DNA of 64,000 nt, from contig NZ_BDJC01000016.1 of NCBI RefSeq assembly GCF_002005565.1, forward strand, positions 1-64,000, read 5' to 3'. Shown here piece by piece: positions 54,763 to 62,335 of the stretch. Origin of the DNA: Streptomyces sp. JHA26. Lineage in GTDB: Bacteria > Actinomycetota > Actinomycetes > Streptomycetales > Streptomycetaceae. The notes beneath the pieces are model-generated. The model saw only the letters and a program-made list of their open reading frames with translations, was not told the origin of the DNA and made no database searches. The position numbers and the translations under genes were made by a program. Numbering within the stretch: position 1 is the first letter of the stretch; every line of letters begins with the position of its first letter.

Positions 54763-55050
54763 TCAGTCCTCGGCGTCCTCGGCGTCCTCGGCGGTCCGGA
54801 TGACGGTGCGTCCGGGGACGCGCTGACGCCGGGCGAGGACGGCGGCTGCCTCCGCGAGCGGCCGTAGTGCGCCGACCCGCACCCGGAGCCGTCCGTCCCG
54901 CAGCGGCTGGGCGAGATCGGCCAGGCGTGCACGGTCCGGTTCCGCCACCCGAAGAAGACGGTCCGCCCGCCGTCCGGACGCATGGTGGGCGGCTGGGCGA
55001 TGGCGACGAGCGTGCCGCCGGCCCGCACGTCCCTGGTGGTCTACCTGCAA
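54763..55050 (-). pseudogene. C-terminal remnant of a zinc-binding quinone-oxidoreductase-like dehydrogenase, frameshifted
   Basis: Two overlapping minus-strand frames together give the end of an MDR-family oxidoreductase. VRAGGTLVAIAQPP, then RTVFF, is in one frame. A shift near 54948-54952 leads to VAEPDRARLADLAQPLRDGR, then PLAEAAAVLARRQRVPGRTV in the other, ending at the normal family C-terminus. The N-terminal ~200 residues are missing. Joined frames read smoothly across the shift, which argues for a decayed gene, not chance. Confidence 0.65.
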
Positions 55051-55176
55051 CGGGGCGGGCGGTCAGCCACAGTTCTCCGCGCCCCCACAGGGGCCGCCGC
55101 CCCGGTCGCCCGCCCTGCTGCCACCGCTCGGCGCCCCGAACGGCGATGCGTCCGTCCGGGTCCGCCGGAGCGAGAG

Positions 55177-55219
55177 GGCCAGGGCCCGTCCGGCGGACCG
55201 TGCCGGACGGGCCCTGGCC
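55177..55219. terminator. 18-bp terminator hairpin after the DUF1062 gene
   Basis: A perfect 18-bp stem, GGCCAGGGCCCGTCCGGC / GCCGGACGGGCCCTGGCC, with a 7-nt loop, 11 nt beyond the stop codon of the leftward DUF1062 gene. Confidence 0.85.
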
Positions 55220-55230
55220 ACGGAAAGGCC

Positions 55231-55779
55231 TCAGCGCTTGAGCGTGAAGGTGAAGTCGCCGGAGAGCTTGCCGCTCAGCCGTACTGCCGAAACGATCTTC
55301 CCCTCCGCGATCAGCCTCTCGACCTCGCCCCGCGAAAGACCGCACCCTTCAGCGATCACTCGCACCGGTCGGACGGGGATCCGCGCCGCGAAGCGGACCG
55401 ATACGTCGATCATCTCGCGGTCCGGGTGCTCCGGTCCGCCGGTGACGAGACGCCAGGCGTTCTCCCAGTCGAGGGCGAGGCGATTGCGGCGCCGCACGAC
55501 GGGGTCCTGGAGCAACTCGGCTGCCAGGCCGGAGTCGTTGGCGTGCAGCCGGTCCAGCAGCTCAGGCCGTATGGAGCGCACGTTCGTCCGCTCCAGGACC
55601 GTGAGCTTCGCCGTCTCCCCGCACGACGTGCAGAGCACGAGGAGCCAGACGTCGAGGAGTTTGTGGTGTGCGTTGACGCGGAATTTCCCGTCCGCCCGGA
55701 AGCGTTCGGACGCGCACGCGTGACAGCGCCGGAGAACGAGCGGCAGGCGTGTGGGCATGACAACCCAGCCGTTGAGCAC
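55231..55779 (-). CDS. DUF1062 family protein
   Basis: 182 residues from GTG; the ATG eight codons in is possible, but the WVVMPT stretch aligns with family N-termini. A zinc-ribbon-like N-terminus has paired cysteines (RRCHACASERF and LCTSCGE). KFRVNAHHKLLDVWLLVLC is a strong DUF1062 signature, followed by a helix-rich C-terminal half ending in an HTH-like CGLSRGEVERLIAEGKI. Function unknown; possibly nucleic-acid binding. Confidence 0.82.
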   Translation of the reverse strand: MLNGWVVMPTRLPLVLRRCHACASERFRADGKFRVNAHHKLLDVWLLVLCTSCGETAKLTVLERTNVRSIRPELLDRLHANDSGLAAELLQDPVVRRRNRLALDWENAWRLVTGGPEHPDREMIDVSVRFAARIPVRPVRVIAEGCGLSRGEVERLIAEGKIVSAVRLSGKLSGDFTFTLKR

Positions 55780-56101
55780 AGAAGTACACCGGTTTCAGTG
55801 AGAAGACCGCAGCAGAAAGGAGCGCGTCGCTCAGATGCGACGCGCGACGAATCAGCGCTCGGGAGATCTCACACGGTGTGCAACGGAACGTCCTTTGCTG
55901 GGCGACATGGCTCGGCAGCACGGTAGTGGCGCACAGCGGAGCCGATCCACTGCTTTTCGTTCACGCTCTGGGGCGGCGGAGTCGCTGCGAACGGGTGGTG
56001 GCCTGTGGAGGGGCGGCGTGCCGCGGTATGCAGGGATTTTTCATGAGGGCTGCCCGGTGGCCGGACGGTCACCGGAAACGTGCGGCGTACGAGGAGGATC
56101 C
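55780..56101. other. Intergenic region between DUF1062 and CAP-domain genes (322 bp)
   Basis: Divergent promoter region. A 9-bp hairpin, GCGCGTCGC/GCGACGCGC, lies at 55822-55845. Base composition drops locally, as expected for promoters. No gene seen. Confidence 0.45.
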
Positions 56102-56692
56102 ATGGGCAGGCTCTCATCCGGTGTCCTGGCGGTTGCGGCGGCGGCGTTGACCGTCATGGTCACGGTGCAGCCCGTACAGGCGGCGGAGGGGCGTCCGCCC
56201 TTGCCCGATGCCACGGACGAGGCGTTCGACCAGGAATGCCTCGCGGCCCACAACCAGTACCGCGCCCGCCACGGTGCCCCGCCGCTGCACCTGGACGACG
56301 AGGCCGTCGCACACGCCACACGCCGCGCCCGGGACGCTTCGACCCAGGACGGGCTCGCGCCGTCGCCGGGGACGGTGGGCTGGGGCGATAACCGCTTCCG
56401 GTTCGCCACCTACGAGAACGAGCCGGCCTCGTGCGGTGAGGCAGTGCGGCTCTGGTACGAGGCTCGCTGGACCGGCGGCTACGACTGGGACCGGCCCGGC
56501 TACTCGCCCGACAGGGGCTCCTTCACGCAGGTCGTGTGGAAGTCGTCCGAGAGGCTCGGCTGCGGCCGGGCCGCGGGGAGGCCGGACGGCGAGGAGTCGT
56601 ACCAGACGTACATCGTCTGCAGCTACGCCCCGGCGGGGAACGTGATCGGTCAGTTCAAGGACAACGTGGGGGAGCCGATCGGCGAGAACTGA
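56102..56692 (+). CDS. Secreted CAP (SCP/PR-1) domain protein
   Basis: 196 residues from ATG with GAGGAGGATCC. The signal peptide LSSGVLAVAAAALTVMVTVQ probably cleaves after VQA. The CAP domain follows: CLAAHNQYRARHGAPPLHLD, YENEPASCGEAVRLWYEA, then GSFTQVVWKSSERLGCG and YIVCSYAPAGNVIGQF. The conserved His/Glu set is mostly present. Such extracellular proteins bind lipids or act in cell-surface interactions. No operon partner. Confidence 0.9.
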   Translation: MGRLSSGVLAVAAAALTVMVTVQPVQAAEGRPPLPDATDEAFDQECLAAHNQYRARHGAPPLHLDDEAVAHATRRARDASTQDGLAPSPGTVGWGDNRFRFATYENEPASCGEAVRLWYEARWTGGYDWDRPGYSPDRGSFTQVVWKSSERLGCGRAAGRPDGEESYQTYIVCSYAPAGNVIGQFKDNVGEPIGEN

Positions 56693-56726
56693 GCCACCGG
56701 CCGGGGGACCGCTCCGGCACGGGAAT

Positions 56727-56756
56727 GCGCCGCCGCAGGTCGTCCGGCGGCGGCGC
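56727..56756. terminator. Terminator between convergent CAP and propeller genes
   Basis: A 9-bp stem, GCGCCGCCG / CGGCGGCGC, with a 12-nt loop, next to the stop codon of the leftward gene. Confidence 0.55.
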
Positions 56757-57656
56757 TCAGCCGATCGCGAGGCGGGCGATCGAGCCGATCTCGAGAGCGG
56801 TCCACATCGCCCCGTCCGGCCCTTGGGCGATGCCGTGGGGTTCCGAGGAAGGGCTGGGCAGCTCGTGTTCGTCGACACGGCCGTCGGGGGTGATCCGTCC
56901 GATGCGGTTGGCCCCCCACTCGGTGAACCAGCAGTTCCCGTCGGCGCCGGCAGCGATGGCGTGCGGGCGTGACGCGGGGTCGGGCAGGGCGAATTCCGTG
57001 ATTTCCCCGTCGGGGGTGATCCGTCCGACCTGGCCGGCCCCGATCTCGACGAACCACAGGGCGCCGTCGGCGCCGGCCGTGATGCCGACCGGGGCGCCGG
57101 CAGGCGTCGGCAGCGGATGGACGGCCACGGTGCCGTCGCCTGCGACGGCACCGATCGCGTTCGCCTGATTCATGGTGAACCACATCCGGCCGTCCGGGCC
57201 GACGGCGATGGCCGAGGGGAAGGCCTTCGCGAGGGGAAGGGAGAACTCGGTGACGTGACCGTCGGTCGTGATGCGGCCGATGCGGTCGGCGCCGGCCTCG
57301 GTGAACCACAGTGCGTCGTCGGGCCCCGCCACGATGCCGAACGGCCCGGCATCCGAAGTCGGCAGCGGGAAGGAGGAGATGTCTCCGGCCGTGGTGATGC
57401 GGCCGATGCGATGGCTCCGGAACTCGGTGAACCACAAGGCGTCGTCGGGGCCCGCCGTGATGACCGACGGCCCGCCGGAAGCGGATTCGAGCGGGTAGGA
57501 GGTGGTGTCGCCGTCGGGCGTGACCCGGCCGATCCGTCCGTGATGGACCAGGGTGAACCACAGGGCGCCGTCCGGTCCGGCGGCGATTCCATAGGGTCCG
57601 GCCTCGGGGCCGGAAACGGGGAACTCCGTGAGGGAAACGGTCGGACGACGCGGCAT
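56757..57656 (-). CDS. Virginiamycin B lyase-like beta-propeller protein
   Basis: 299 residues, the same length as the staphylococcal streptogramin B lyase Vgb. Seven blades repeat the pattern GPDGALWFTExxxxxIGRITPDG. The C-terminal PHGIAQGPDGAMWTALE carries the His and Glu (274 and 289 here) expected near the Vgb active site. Vgb linearises type B streptogramins by an elimination reaction without water. Chromosomal homologues in actinobacteria may give intrinsic resistance or have another lyase role. Monocistronic. Confidence 0.8.
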   Translation of the reverse strand: MPRRPTVSLTEFPVSGPEAGPYGIAAGPDGALWFTLVHHGRIGRVTPDGDTTSYPLESASGGPSVITAGPDDALWFTEFRSHRIGRITTAGDISSFPLPTSDAGPFGIVAGPDDALWFTEAGADRIGRITTDGHVTEFSLPLAKAFPSAIAVGPDGRMWFTMNQANAIGAVAGDGTVAVHPLPTPAGAPVGITAGADGALWFVEIGAGQVGRITPDGEITEFALPDPASRPHAIAAGADGNCWFTEWGANRIGRITPDGRVDEHELPSPSSEPHGIAQGPDGAMWTALEIGSIARLAIG

Positions 57657-57845
57657 GGACGGGTTCCTCGCAGGGCGGACGGGAGAGGCGCGACTGTGGA
57701 TGCTAGCCCGACGGCGGGCCCGCATGCTCCCGAATATCCGGCTGCGTGGCGGGAGAAGTCCCCTCGAGGCCGTGACCGGCCTCGGGGGGACGGCGACTGT
57801 GCGGCGCACACTCCCGAGGTCCGCCCGGGAGACCTGCGCGACGGG

Positions 57846-58091
57846 TCAGGCAGCCAAGCCCTGGTCGGCCTTGACGGCCTGCTCGCGGCCTGCGCACAGC
57901 TGCTCCAGGAGGGCGTCGGCGGCGATGAGTGCCTGGTCCACCGACTGGGTGCCCGTCATCACGCACAGCGTGTACGAGGTGTCTTCCAGCTCTCGGCTCG
58001 AACGGCCGGTGGGCTCCAGGTCGTGGCGGAAGCGGGCCTGGGCGAAACGGGCCAGCACCGCGCGCAGTTCCTTCTCGGCGGGCAGCAGCAC
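57846..58091 (-). CDS. DUF5133-type small protein
   Basis: 81 residues from GTG, with AAAGAGG upstream. The core DTSYTLCVMTGTQSVDQALI and a preceding LRAVLARFAQARF helix match the DUF5133 proteins found almost only in Streptomyces. It has no known function. It lies alone between the propeller and MarR genes. Confidence 0.7.
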   Translation of the reverse strand: MLLPAEKELRAVLARFAQARFRHDLEPTGRSSRELEDTSYTLCVMTGTQSVDQALIAADALLEQLCAGREQAVKADQGLAA

Positions 58092-58204
58092 AGCACAACC
58101 TCTTTCACAGACGGGCCGGTCGGGCGGTCCGGTGACCGTGTCACCGTGGGTTCCGCGAACCCGTGTGCCCCCGCCGCCTCACGGTATGCACCCTGTGTCG
58201 GCGG

Positions 58205-58657
58205 TCACGGTGCCCGGACCACCGGCGGCTCTCCGCGCGGCGCGGTCAGCGCCGCGCGCAGGGCCGTCGCGGCCTCCTCGCCGACGCGCTCGGCCAGCAC
58301 GTCCTCGATGACGGCGAGGGTCGCCTGCGCGCGCTGGTGGACGCGGACGCCCTCCGCGGTGATGCGGATCAGGCGGTTGCGTGCCGAGGAGGGGTCCGGG
58401 ACCTGCTCCAGCAGGCCGAGGGAGACCAGGCCGTGCACCGCCTGGTGGGCGGTCTGCCGGGTGACGCCGAGACGGCGGGCCAGTTCGGCGACCGTGGTGC
58501 CCTCCGCGTCCAGGAGGGCGAAGACCTGTCCCTGGGCGCTGCTCAGCGGCTGCTCACCGGCCGCCCGCATGCTCGCCGTCAGCGCGTCGTCGAACCAGCG
58601 CTTGGCCCCTGCCAGCAGCAGGGGCATGTTCTGTGCGGCTTCCTTCGCTTGTGTCAT
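58205..58657 (-). CDS. MarR-family transcriptional regulator
   Basis: 150 residues from the ATG (TQAKEAAQNMPLLLAGAKRW). Winged helix: LSSAQGQVFALLDAEGTTVA, ELARRLGVTRQTAHQAVHGL, wing SSARNRLIRITAEG. It is divergent from the quercetinase gene. Two palindromes TCAGGTAACCTGA and TCAGGCAACCTGA lie in the shared promoter region and are its probable binding sites. It likely represses the downstream catabolic genes until an aromatic ligand binds. Confidence 0.88.
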   Translation of the reverse strand: MTQAKEAAQNMPLLLAGAKRWFDDALTASMRAAGEQPLSSAQGQVFALLDAEGTTVAELARRLGVTRQTAHQAVHGLVSLGLLEQVPDPSSARNRLIRITAEGVRVHQRAQATLAVIEDVLAERVGEEAATALRAALTAPRGEPPVVRAP

Positions 58658-58747
58658 GACTCCTCGGACTCCTCGGGCCACGAGCATACGGGTGGGCGGT
58701 GACGCGGTCCTCCCGCCGTCGCGAAGGGGTGCCGCCCGAGCTCATCG

Positions 58748-58786
58748 TCAGGTAACCTGACACATGTCAAACGTCAGGCAACCTGA
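58748..58786. promoter_or_regulatory. Tandem MarR operators in the marR-queD promoter region
   Basis: TCAGGTAACCTGA (58748-58760, perfect 13-bp palindrome) and TCAGGCAACCTGA (58774-58786, one mismatch) are 26 bp apart centre to centre, on about the same face of the helix. They lie 23 bp before the quercetinase start. Confidence 0.75.
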
Positions 58787-58809
58787 CAAAGTGCATCCGG
58801 AGGCTTCCC

Positions 58810-59364
58810 GTGACCATCGAATTCGCCAGGCGCACCCACTCCCTCATCCCCGCCGAACCGGGCAGGCCCTACTTCGTCGAGAAGGGCATGGGCGACCGCG
58901 CCCACCTCTTCGGCGACCTGTTCACGATCTACGCGGGCGGCCCGCAGACCGAGAACACCTTCAACTTCTTCACCTGCGACGGCCCCAAGGGCGACATCAT
59001 CCCGGCCCACTCCCACCCCGACACCTACGAGGTCTTCTTCGTCACCCAGGGCGCCGTCCGCCTCTTCGTCGAGGACCTCGAGGGCGAGCAGCACGAGAAG
59101 CTGCTCACCGTCGGCGACTTCGGCTTCGTGCCGAAGAACTGCCCGCACGCCTACCGCATCGAGCGCCACCACAGCCAGATCGTCGGCGTCGCCGCCGGCC
59201 CCGGCGGCACCTTCGAGCGGTTCTTCGAGACCCTCGGCACCGACACGGACGAACTCGGTCTGCCGAAGAAGCCGTTCGTGCCCGAGCCGCACAAGTTCGG
59301 CACCGTGCCGCAGCAGTACGACGTGACCTTCCTGCCCGACCACCAGTGGCGCACGGAAAGCTGA
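58810..59364 (+). CDS. queD: Quercetin 2,3-dioxygenase-like cupin
   Basis: 184 residues from GTG with GGAGG; size and layout match the single-cupin Streptomyces quercetinase QueD. Metal ligands are in HSHPDTYEVFFVTQGAV (His, His, Glu) and NCPHAYRIE (His). The enzyme would cleave flavonols with release of carbon monoxide. The MarR regulator with operators directly upstream fits an inducible flavonoid-degrading gene. Other small-molecule dioxygenase activities cannot be excluded. Confidence 0.82.
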   Translation: MTIEFARRTHSLIPAEPGRPYFVEKGMGDRAHLFGDLFTIYAGGPQTENTFNFFTCDGPKGDIIPAHSHPDTYEVFFVTQGAVRLFVEDLEGEQHEKLLTVGDFGFVPKNCPHAYRIERHHSQIVGVAAGPGGTFERFFETLGTDTDELGLPKKPFVPEPHKFGTVPQQYDVTFLPDHQWRTES

Positions 59365-59371
59365 GACCACC

Positions 59372-59518
59372 ATGGCGTACGTACGGGCGCTGCTCGCCGG
59401 CGCTCTCGTGGGCGTGCTGTACGCCGCCCTGAAGGTGAGGTCCCCGGCGCCCCCGCCGGTCGCCCTGTTCGGCCTGCTGGGCATGCTCGTCGGCCAGGCC
59501 CTGCCGGGGGCGCTGTGA
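59372..59518 (+). CDS. XapX/DUF1427-type small membrane protein
   Basis: 48 residues: ALLAGALVGVLYAALKVRSP and PPVALFGLLGMLVGQALPGA form two helices with the XapX pattern (GxxxGxxYxxLxxxSPAPP). It starts 7 nt after queD and its stop overlaps the next start (GTGA). XapX proteins are tiny and of unknown function, often beside aromatic-compound genes. Confidence 0.75.
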   Translation: MAYVRALLAGALVGVLYAALKVRSPAPPPVALFGLLGMLVGQALPGAL

Positions 59519-59748
59519 AGTCCCCGCTCGCGCGCCTGCGCGGCCCCGCCGTCAGCCTCGGGGCCGGACTGCTGATGGGCGCCGTCTACTGGGCCCTCGG
59601 CATCACCTCGCCCGCCCCGCCCCTGATCGGCCTCACCGGACTGCTCGGCATCGTCCTCGGTGAGCGCGCCGTCACCTGGGGACGCGGCCGGATCGCCGCA
59701 TCCAGACACCACACCCCGAAGGGAGAGGCCCATGACCGCATCGGATGA
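59515..59748 (+). CDS. Second XapX/DUF1427-type small membrane protein
   Basis: 77 residues from GTG overlapping the previous stop. Repeat of the same motif: AGLLMGAVYWALGITSPAPP and LIGLTGLLGIVLGERAV, with a basic His-containing tail. The two small proteins probably form a pair in the membrane. The 3' end overlaps the amidohydrolase start by 17 nt. Confidence 0.75.
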   Translation: MKSPLARLRGPAVSLGAGLLMGAVYWALGITSPAPPLIGLTGLLGIVLGERAVTWGRGRIAASRHHTPKGEAHDRIG

Positions 59749-60730
59749 GCGGACAGGCTTCGTCGACGTCCACGCCCACTTCGTCACCGACTCCTACGTC
59801 CGGCGGGCGAGGGCCGCCGGTCACGAGCTGCCCGACGGCGTGCCCGCCTGGCCCGACTGGTCCGCCGAGGCGCACCTGGAGCTGATGGACCGGGTCGGCA
59901 TCAGCACCGCGATCCTGTCCGTGTCGTCCCCCGGGGTGCACTTCGGCGACGACGCGGCCGCCCGCCGCCTGGCCCGCGAGATGAATGAGGAGGCCGCCCG
60001 GGCGGCCGCCGGACACCCGGACCGCTTCGGCTTCTTCGCCTCCCTCCCGCTGCCCGACGTGGACGGCGCCCTGGCCGAGGCGGCGTACGCCTTCGACGAA
60101 CTCGGCGCGGACGGCGTCGTCCTGGAGACCCACACCCACGGCGTGTACCTGGGCGACGCGCGCCTGGAACCCCTCTTCGCCGAGCTCGGCCGCCGCCGCG
60201 CCGTCGTCTTCCTGCACCCGACCTCCCCCGTGTGCTGGGAACGGTCGGCCCTCGGACGGCCCCGTCCCATGGTCGAGTTCGTCTTCGACACCGCCCGCAC
60301 CGTCACCGACCTGCTCATGGCCGGCACCCTGGAACGCCACCCGGGCCTCGAGGTGATCGTCCCGCACTGCGGCGGTGCGCTGCCCGTGCTCGCCGACCGC
60401 GTCGACGGCTTCATGAAGCTCTTCCTGCCCGACCGGGCGGGTGACGCCCCCGGCGCCGTGGAACAACTGCGGCGCCTGCACTACGACATGGCCGGTTCCG
60501 CCTTCCCGCGCCAGGTCCCCGCGCTCCTCTCCCTGGTCGAGCCGGACCGGCTGCTGTACGGCAGCGACTACTGCTGGACGCCCGCGCACGGCGTGGACGC
60601 CCACGTCGCCGCCGTGGACGCGGCGCCGGCGCCGGCGGGCGCCGCCGACTGGCGGTCCCTGACGACGGACAACGCCCACCGGCTGCTGCCCCGCCTGGCC
60701 GGCCGGTCCGCCCGGACCCCCGAGGAGTGA
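59732..60730 (+). CDS. Amidohydrolase, ACMSD-like
   Basis: 332 residues from ATG with AGGGAGAGG. Metal-binding HxH in FVDVHAHF, then FLHPTSPVCW, VIVPHCGGALPVLADRV and the late aspartate in LLYGSDYCWTP. This is the 2-amino-3-carboxymuconate-semialdehyde decarboxylase / o-pyrocatechuate decarboxylase type of amidohydrolase, which decarboxylates aromatic or muconate acids. It sits in a cupin-XapX-XapX-amidohydrolase-esterase operon and overlaps both neighbours. Confidence 0.85.
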   Translation: MTASDERTGFVDVHAHFVTDSYVRRARAAGHELPDGVPAWPDWSAEAHLELMDRVGISTAILSVSSPGVHFGDDAAARRLAREMNEEAARAAAGHPDRFGFFASLPLPDVDGALAEAAYAFDELGADGVVLETHTHGVYLGDARLEPLFAELGRRRAVVFLHPTSPVCWERSALGRPRPMVEFVFDTARTVTDLLMAGTLERHPGLEVIVPHCGGALPVLADRVDGFMKLFLPDRAGDAPGAVEQLRRLHYDMAGSAFPRQVPALLSLVEPDRLLYGSDYCWTPAHGVDAHVAAVDAAPAPAGAADWRSLTTDNAHRLLPRLAGRSARTPEE

Positions 60731-61587
60731 CCGTGCACCCCCGACTCGCCCCGTACCTCGCCCCGCCCGACCCCACGGCCCTGCCCCTGCCGCACGCCGC
60801 ACACCCCGCCGACGGCGTACGGCTGCTGCGCGCGGTCCCGTACGCCGTGCACGACGGCAGCCGGCCCCTGGAACTCGACGTGTGGCTCCCCGAGGAGGCT
60901 CCCGACGGGCCGCTGCCCGTCATCGTCCTCGTGCACGGCGGCGCCTGGCGCACCGGACTGCGCGACGACCTGGGCCCGCGCTTCCGCACCTGGCGGCCCG
61001 GACCCCTCGCCCGCCTCGCCCGGGCCGGATTCGCCGTCGTCTGCCCCGACTACCGGCTCAGCGGCGAGGCCGTCTTCCCCGCCCCGCTGGACGACCTCGC
61101 CGCGGCGCTGGCGTGGCTGCGCACCCGTGCCGCCGACCTCGGCGTCGACCCCGACCGGATCGTCGCCTGGGGCGAGTCCGCGGGCGGCCACCTCGCCGCC
61201 CTCCTCGCCCTCACCGCCGGGCCGCCCCTGCGCGGCTGCGTCGTCTGGTACGGCGCGACCGACCTCACCGCCGCGCCCCCGCACACCCCCGAGGCGGCAC
61301 TGCTCGGCGCCCCCGCCGCCGAGGTCCCGGAACGGGCCCGCGCGGCCAGCCCGGTCGCCCGGGTCACGCCGGGCGCCCCGCCCTTCCTGATCCTCCACGG
61401 TGACGGGGACACGGTCATCCCCGTCACCCAGGGAGAGGCCCTGGCGTCGGCGCTCCGGGCGGCCGGCACGCAGGCCGGCTTCCGGACCGTCGCCGGAGCC
61501 GATCACCTGTGGATCGGGGCGGCCGAGGCGGACGTGGAACGCTGCTTCACCTCCTCCCTCGACTTCGTGCGGAGCCGGACGGGGTGA
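60727..61587 (+). CDS. Alpha/beta hydrolase esterase (BD-FAE/HSL-like)
   Basis: 286 residues, GTG overlapping the amidohydrolase stop (GTGA). Oxyanion HGGAW in IVLVHGGAWRTG, nucleophile WGESAGGHLAALLAL, acid in ILHGDGDTVIPV and His in AGADHLWIG. It likely cleaves an ester that releases the substrate or product of the preceding enzymes. It is the last clear gene of the MarR-controlled operon. Confidence 0.88.
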   Translation: MTVHPRLAPYLAPPDPTALPLPHAAHPADGVRLLRAVPYAVHDGSRPLELDVWLPEEAPDGPLPVIVLVHGGAWRTGLRDDLGPRFRTWRPGPLARLARAGFAVVCPDYRLSGEAVFPAPLDDLAAALAWLRTRAADLGVDPDRIVAWGESAGGHLAALLALTAGPPLRGCVVWYGATDLTAAPPHTPEAALLGAPAAEVPERARAASPVARVTPGAPPFLILHGDGDTVIPVTQGEALASALRAAGTQAGFRTVAGADHLWIGAAEADVERCFTSSLDFVRSRTG

Positions 61588-61640
61588 TAGAAGCGGGCCA
61601 TGACCCTCTCGCCCCGCCCCGCAACGCCGGACGGCCCCCG

Positions 61641-62318
61641 ATGACCGCCGGCATCGACACCCCGGACCGCCGGGGCCGCACCGGACTCGACCGGGCCGGC
61701 CGGGACCTGACCGGCAACCCGCGCGTCAGGATCCGCGACGTCCGGCTCCTGTCCAGCCACTGGTACGTCGAACGCACCACCACCTTCGACCTCCGGCGCG
61801 CCGACGGCACCTGGAGCACCCAGGAGCGCGAGACGCACGACCGCGGCAACGGCGCCACCGTGCTGCTCCACGACACCGAACGCGGAACGGTCCTGCTCAC
61901 CCGCCAGTTCCGCCTGCCCGCGTACGTCAACGGCCACCCCGACGGCATGCTGATCGAGACCCCCGGCGGGGTGCTCGACGACGAGGACGAGCACCCCGAG
62001 GTCGCCGTGCGGCGCGAGGTCGTCGAGGAGACCGGGCACACCGTCGGCGAGGTACGGCACGTCTTCGACGTGTACATGAGCCCCGGCTCGGTCACCGAAC
62101 GCGTCAGCTTCTACGCCGCCGCCTACGGCTCCGCCACCCGCACCCACGAGGGCGGCGGCCTGCACGAGGAGGGCGAGGACATCGAGATCCTCGAACTCCC
62201 CTTCCGCCGTGCCCTGGAGATGATCCGCACCGGCGAGATCTGCGACGCCAAGACCATCATGCTGCTCCAGTGGGCGGCGCTGGAGGGCCCCTTCGCCCCC
62301 CTCCGCGAAGGGGCCTGA
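61641..62318 (+). CDS. NUDIX hydrolase, NudK/ADP-sugar pyrophosphatase-like
   Basis: 225 residues. Nudix box ETPGGVLDDEDEHPEVAVRR followed by EVVEETGHT, with one extra residue before the first Glu relative to the strict consensus. The flanking RQFRLPAYVNGHPDGML and the C-terminal ALEMIRTGEICDAKTIMLLQ are typical of NudK-type GDP-mannose/ADP-sugar pyrophosphatases. It lies 53 bp after the esterase and may be read with it or alone. Confidence 0.83.
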   Translation: MTAGIDTPDRRGRTGLDRAGRDLTGNPRVRIRDVRLLSSHWYVERTTTFDLRRADGTWSTQERETHDRGNGATVLLHDTERGTVLLTRQFRLPAYVNGHPDGMLIETPGGVLDDEDEHPEVAVRREVVEETGHTVGEVRHVFDVYMSPGSVTERVSFYAAAYGSATRTHEGGGLHEEGEDIEILELPFRRALEMIRTGEICDAKTIMLLQWAALEGPFAPLREGA

Positions 62319-62335
62319 GGCCCACGGCCGGGGCG

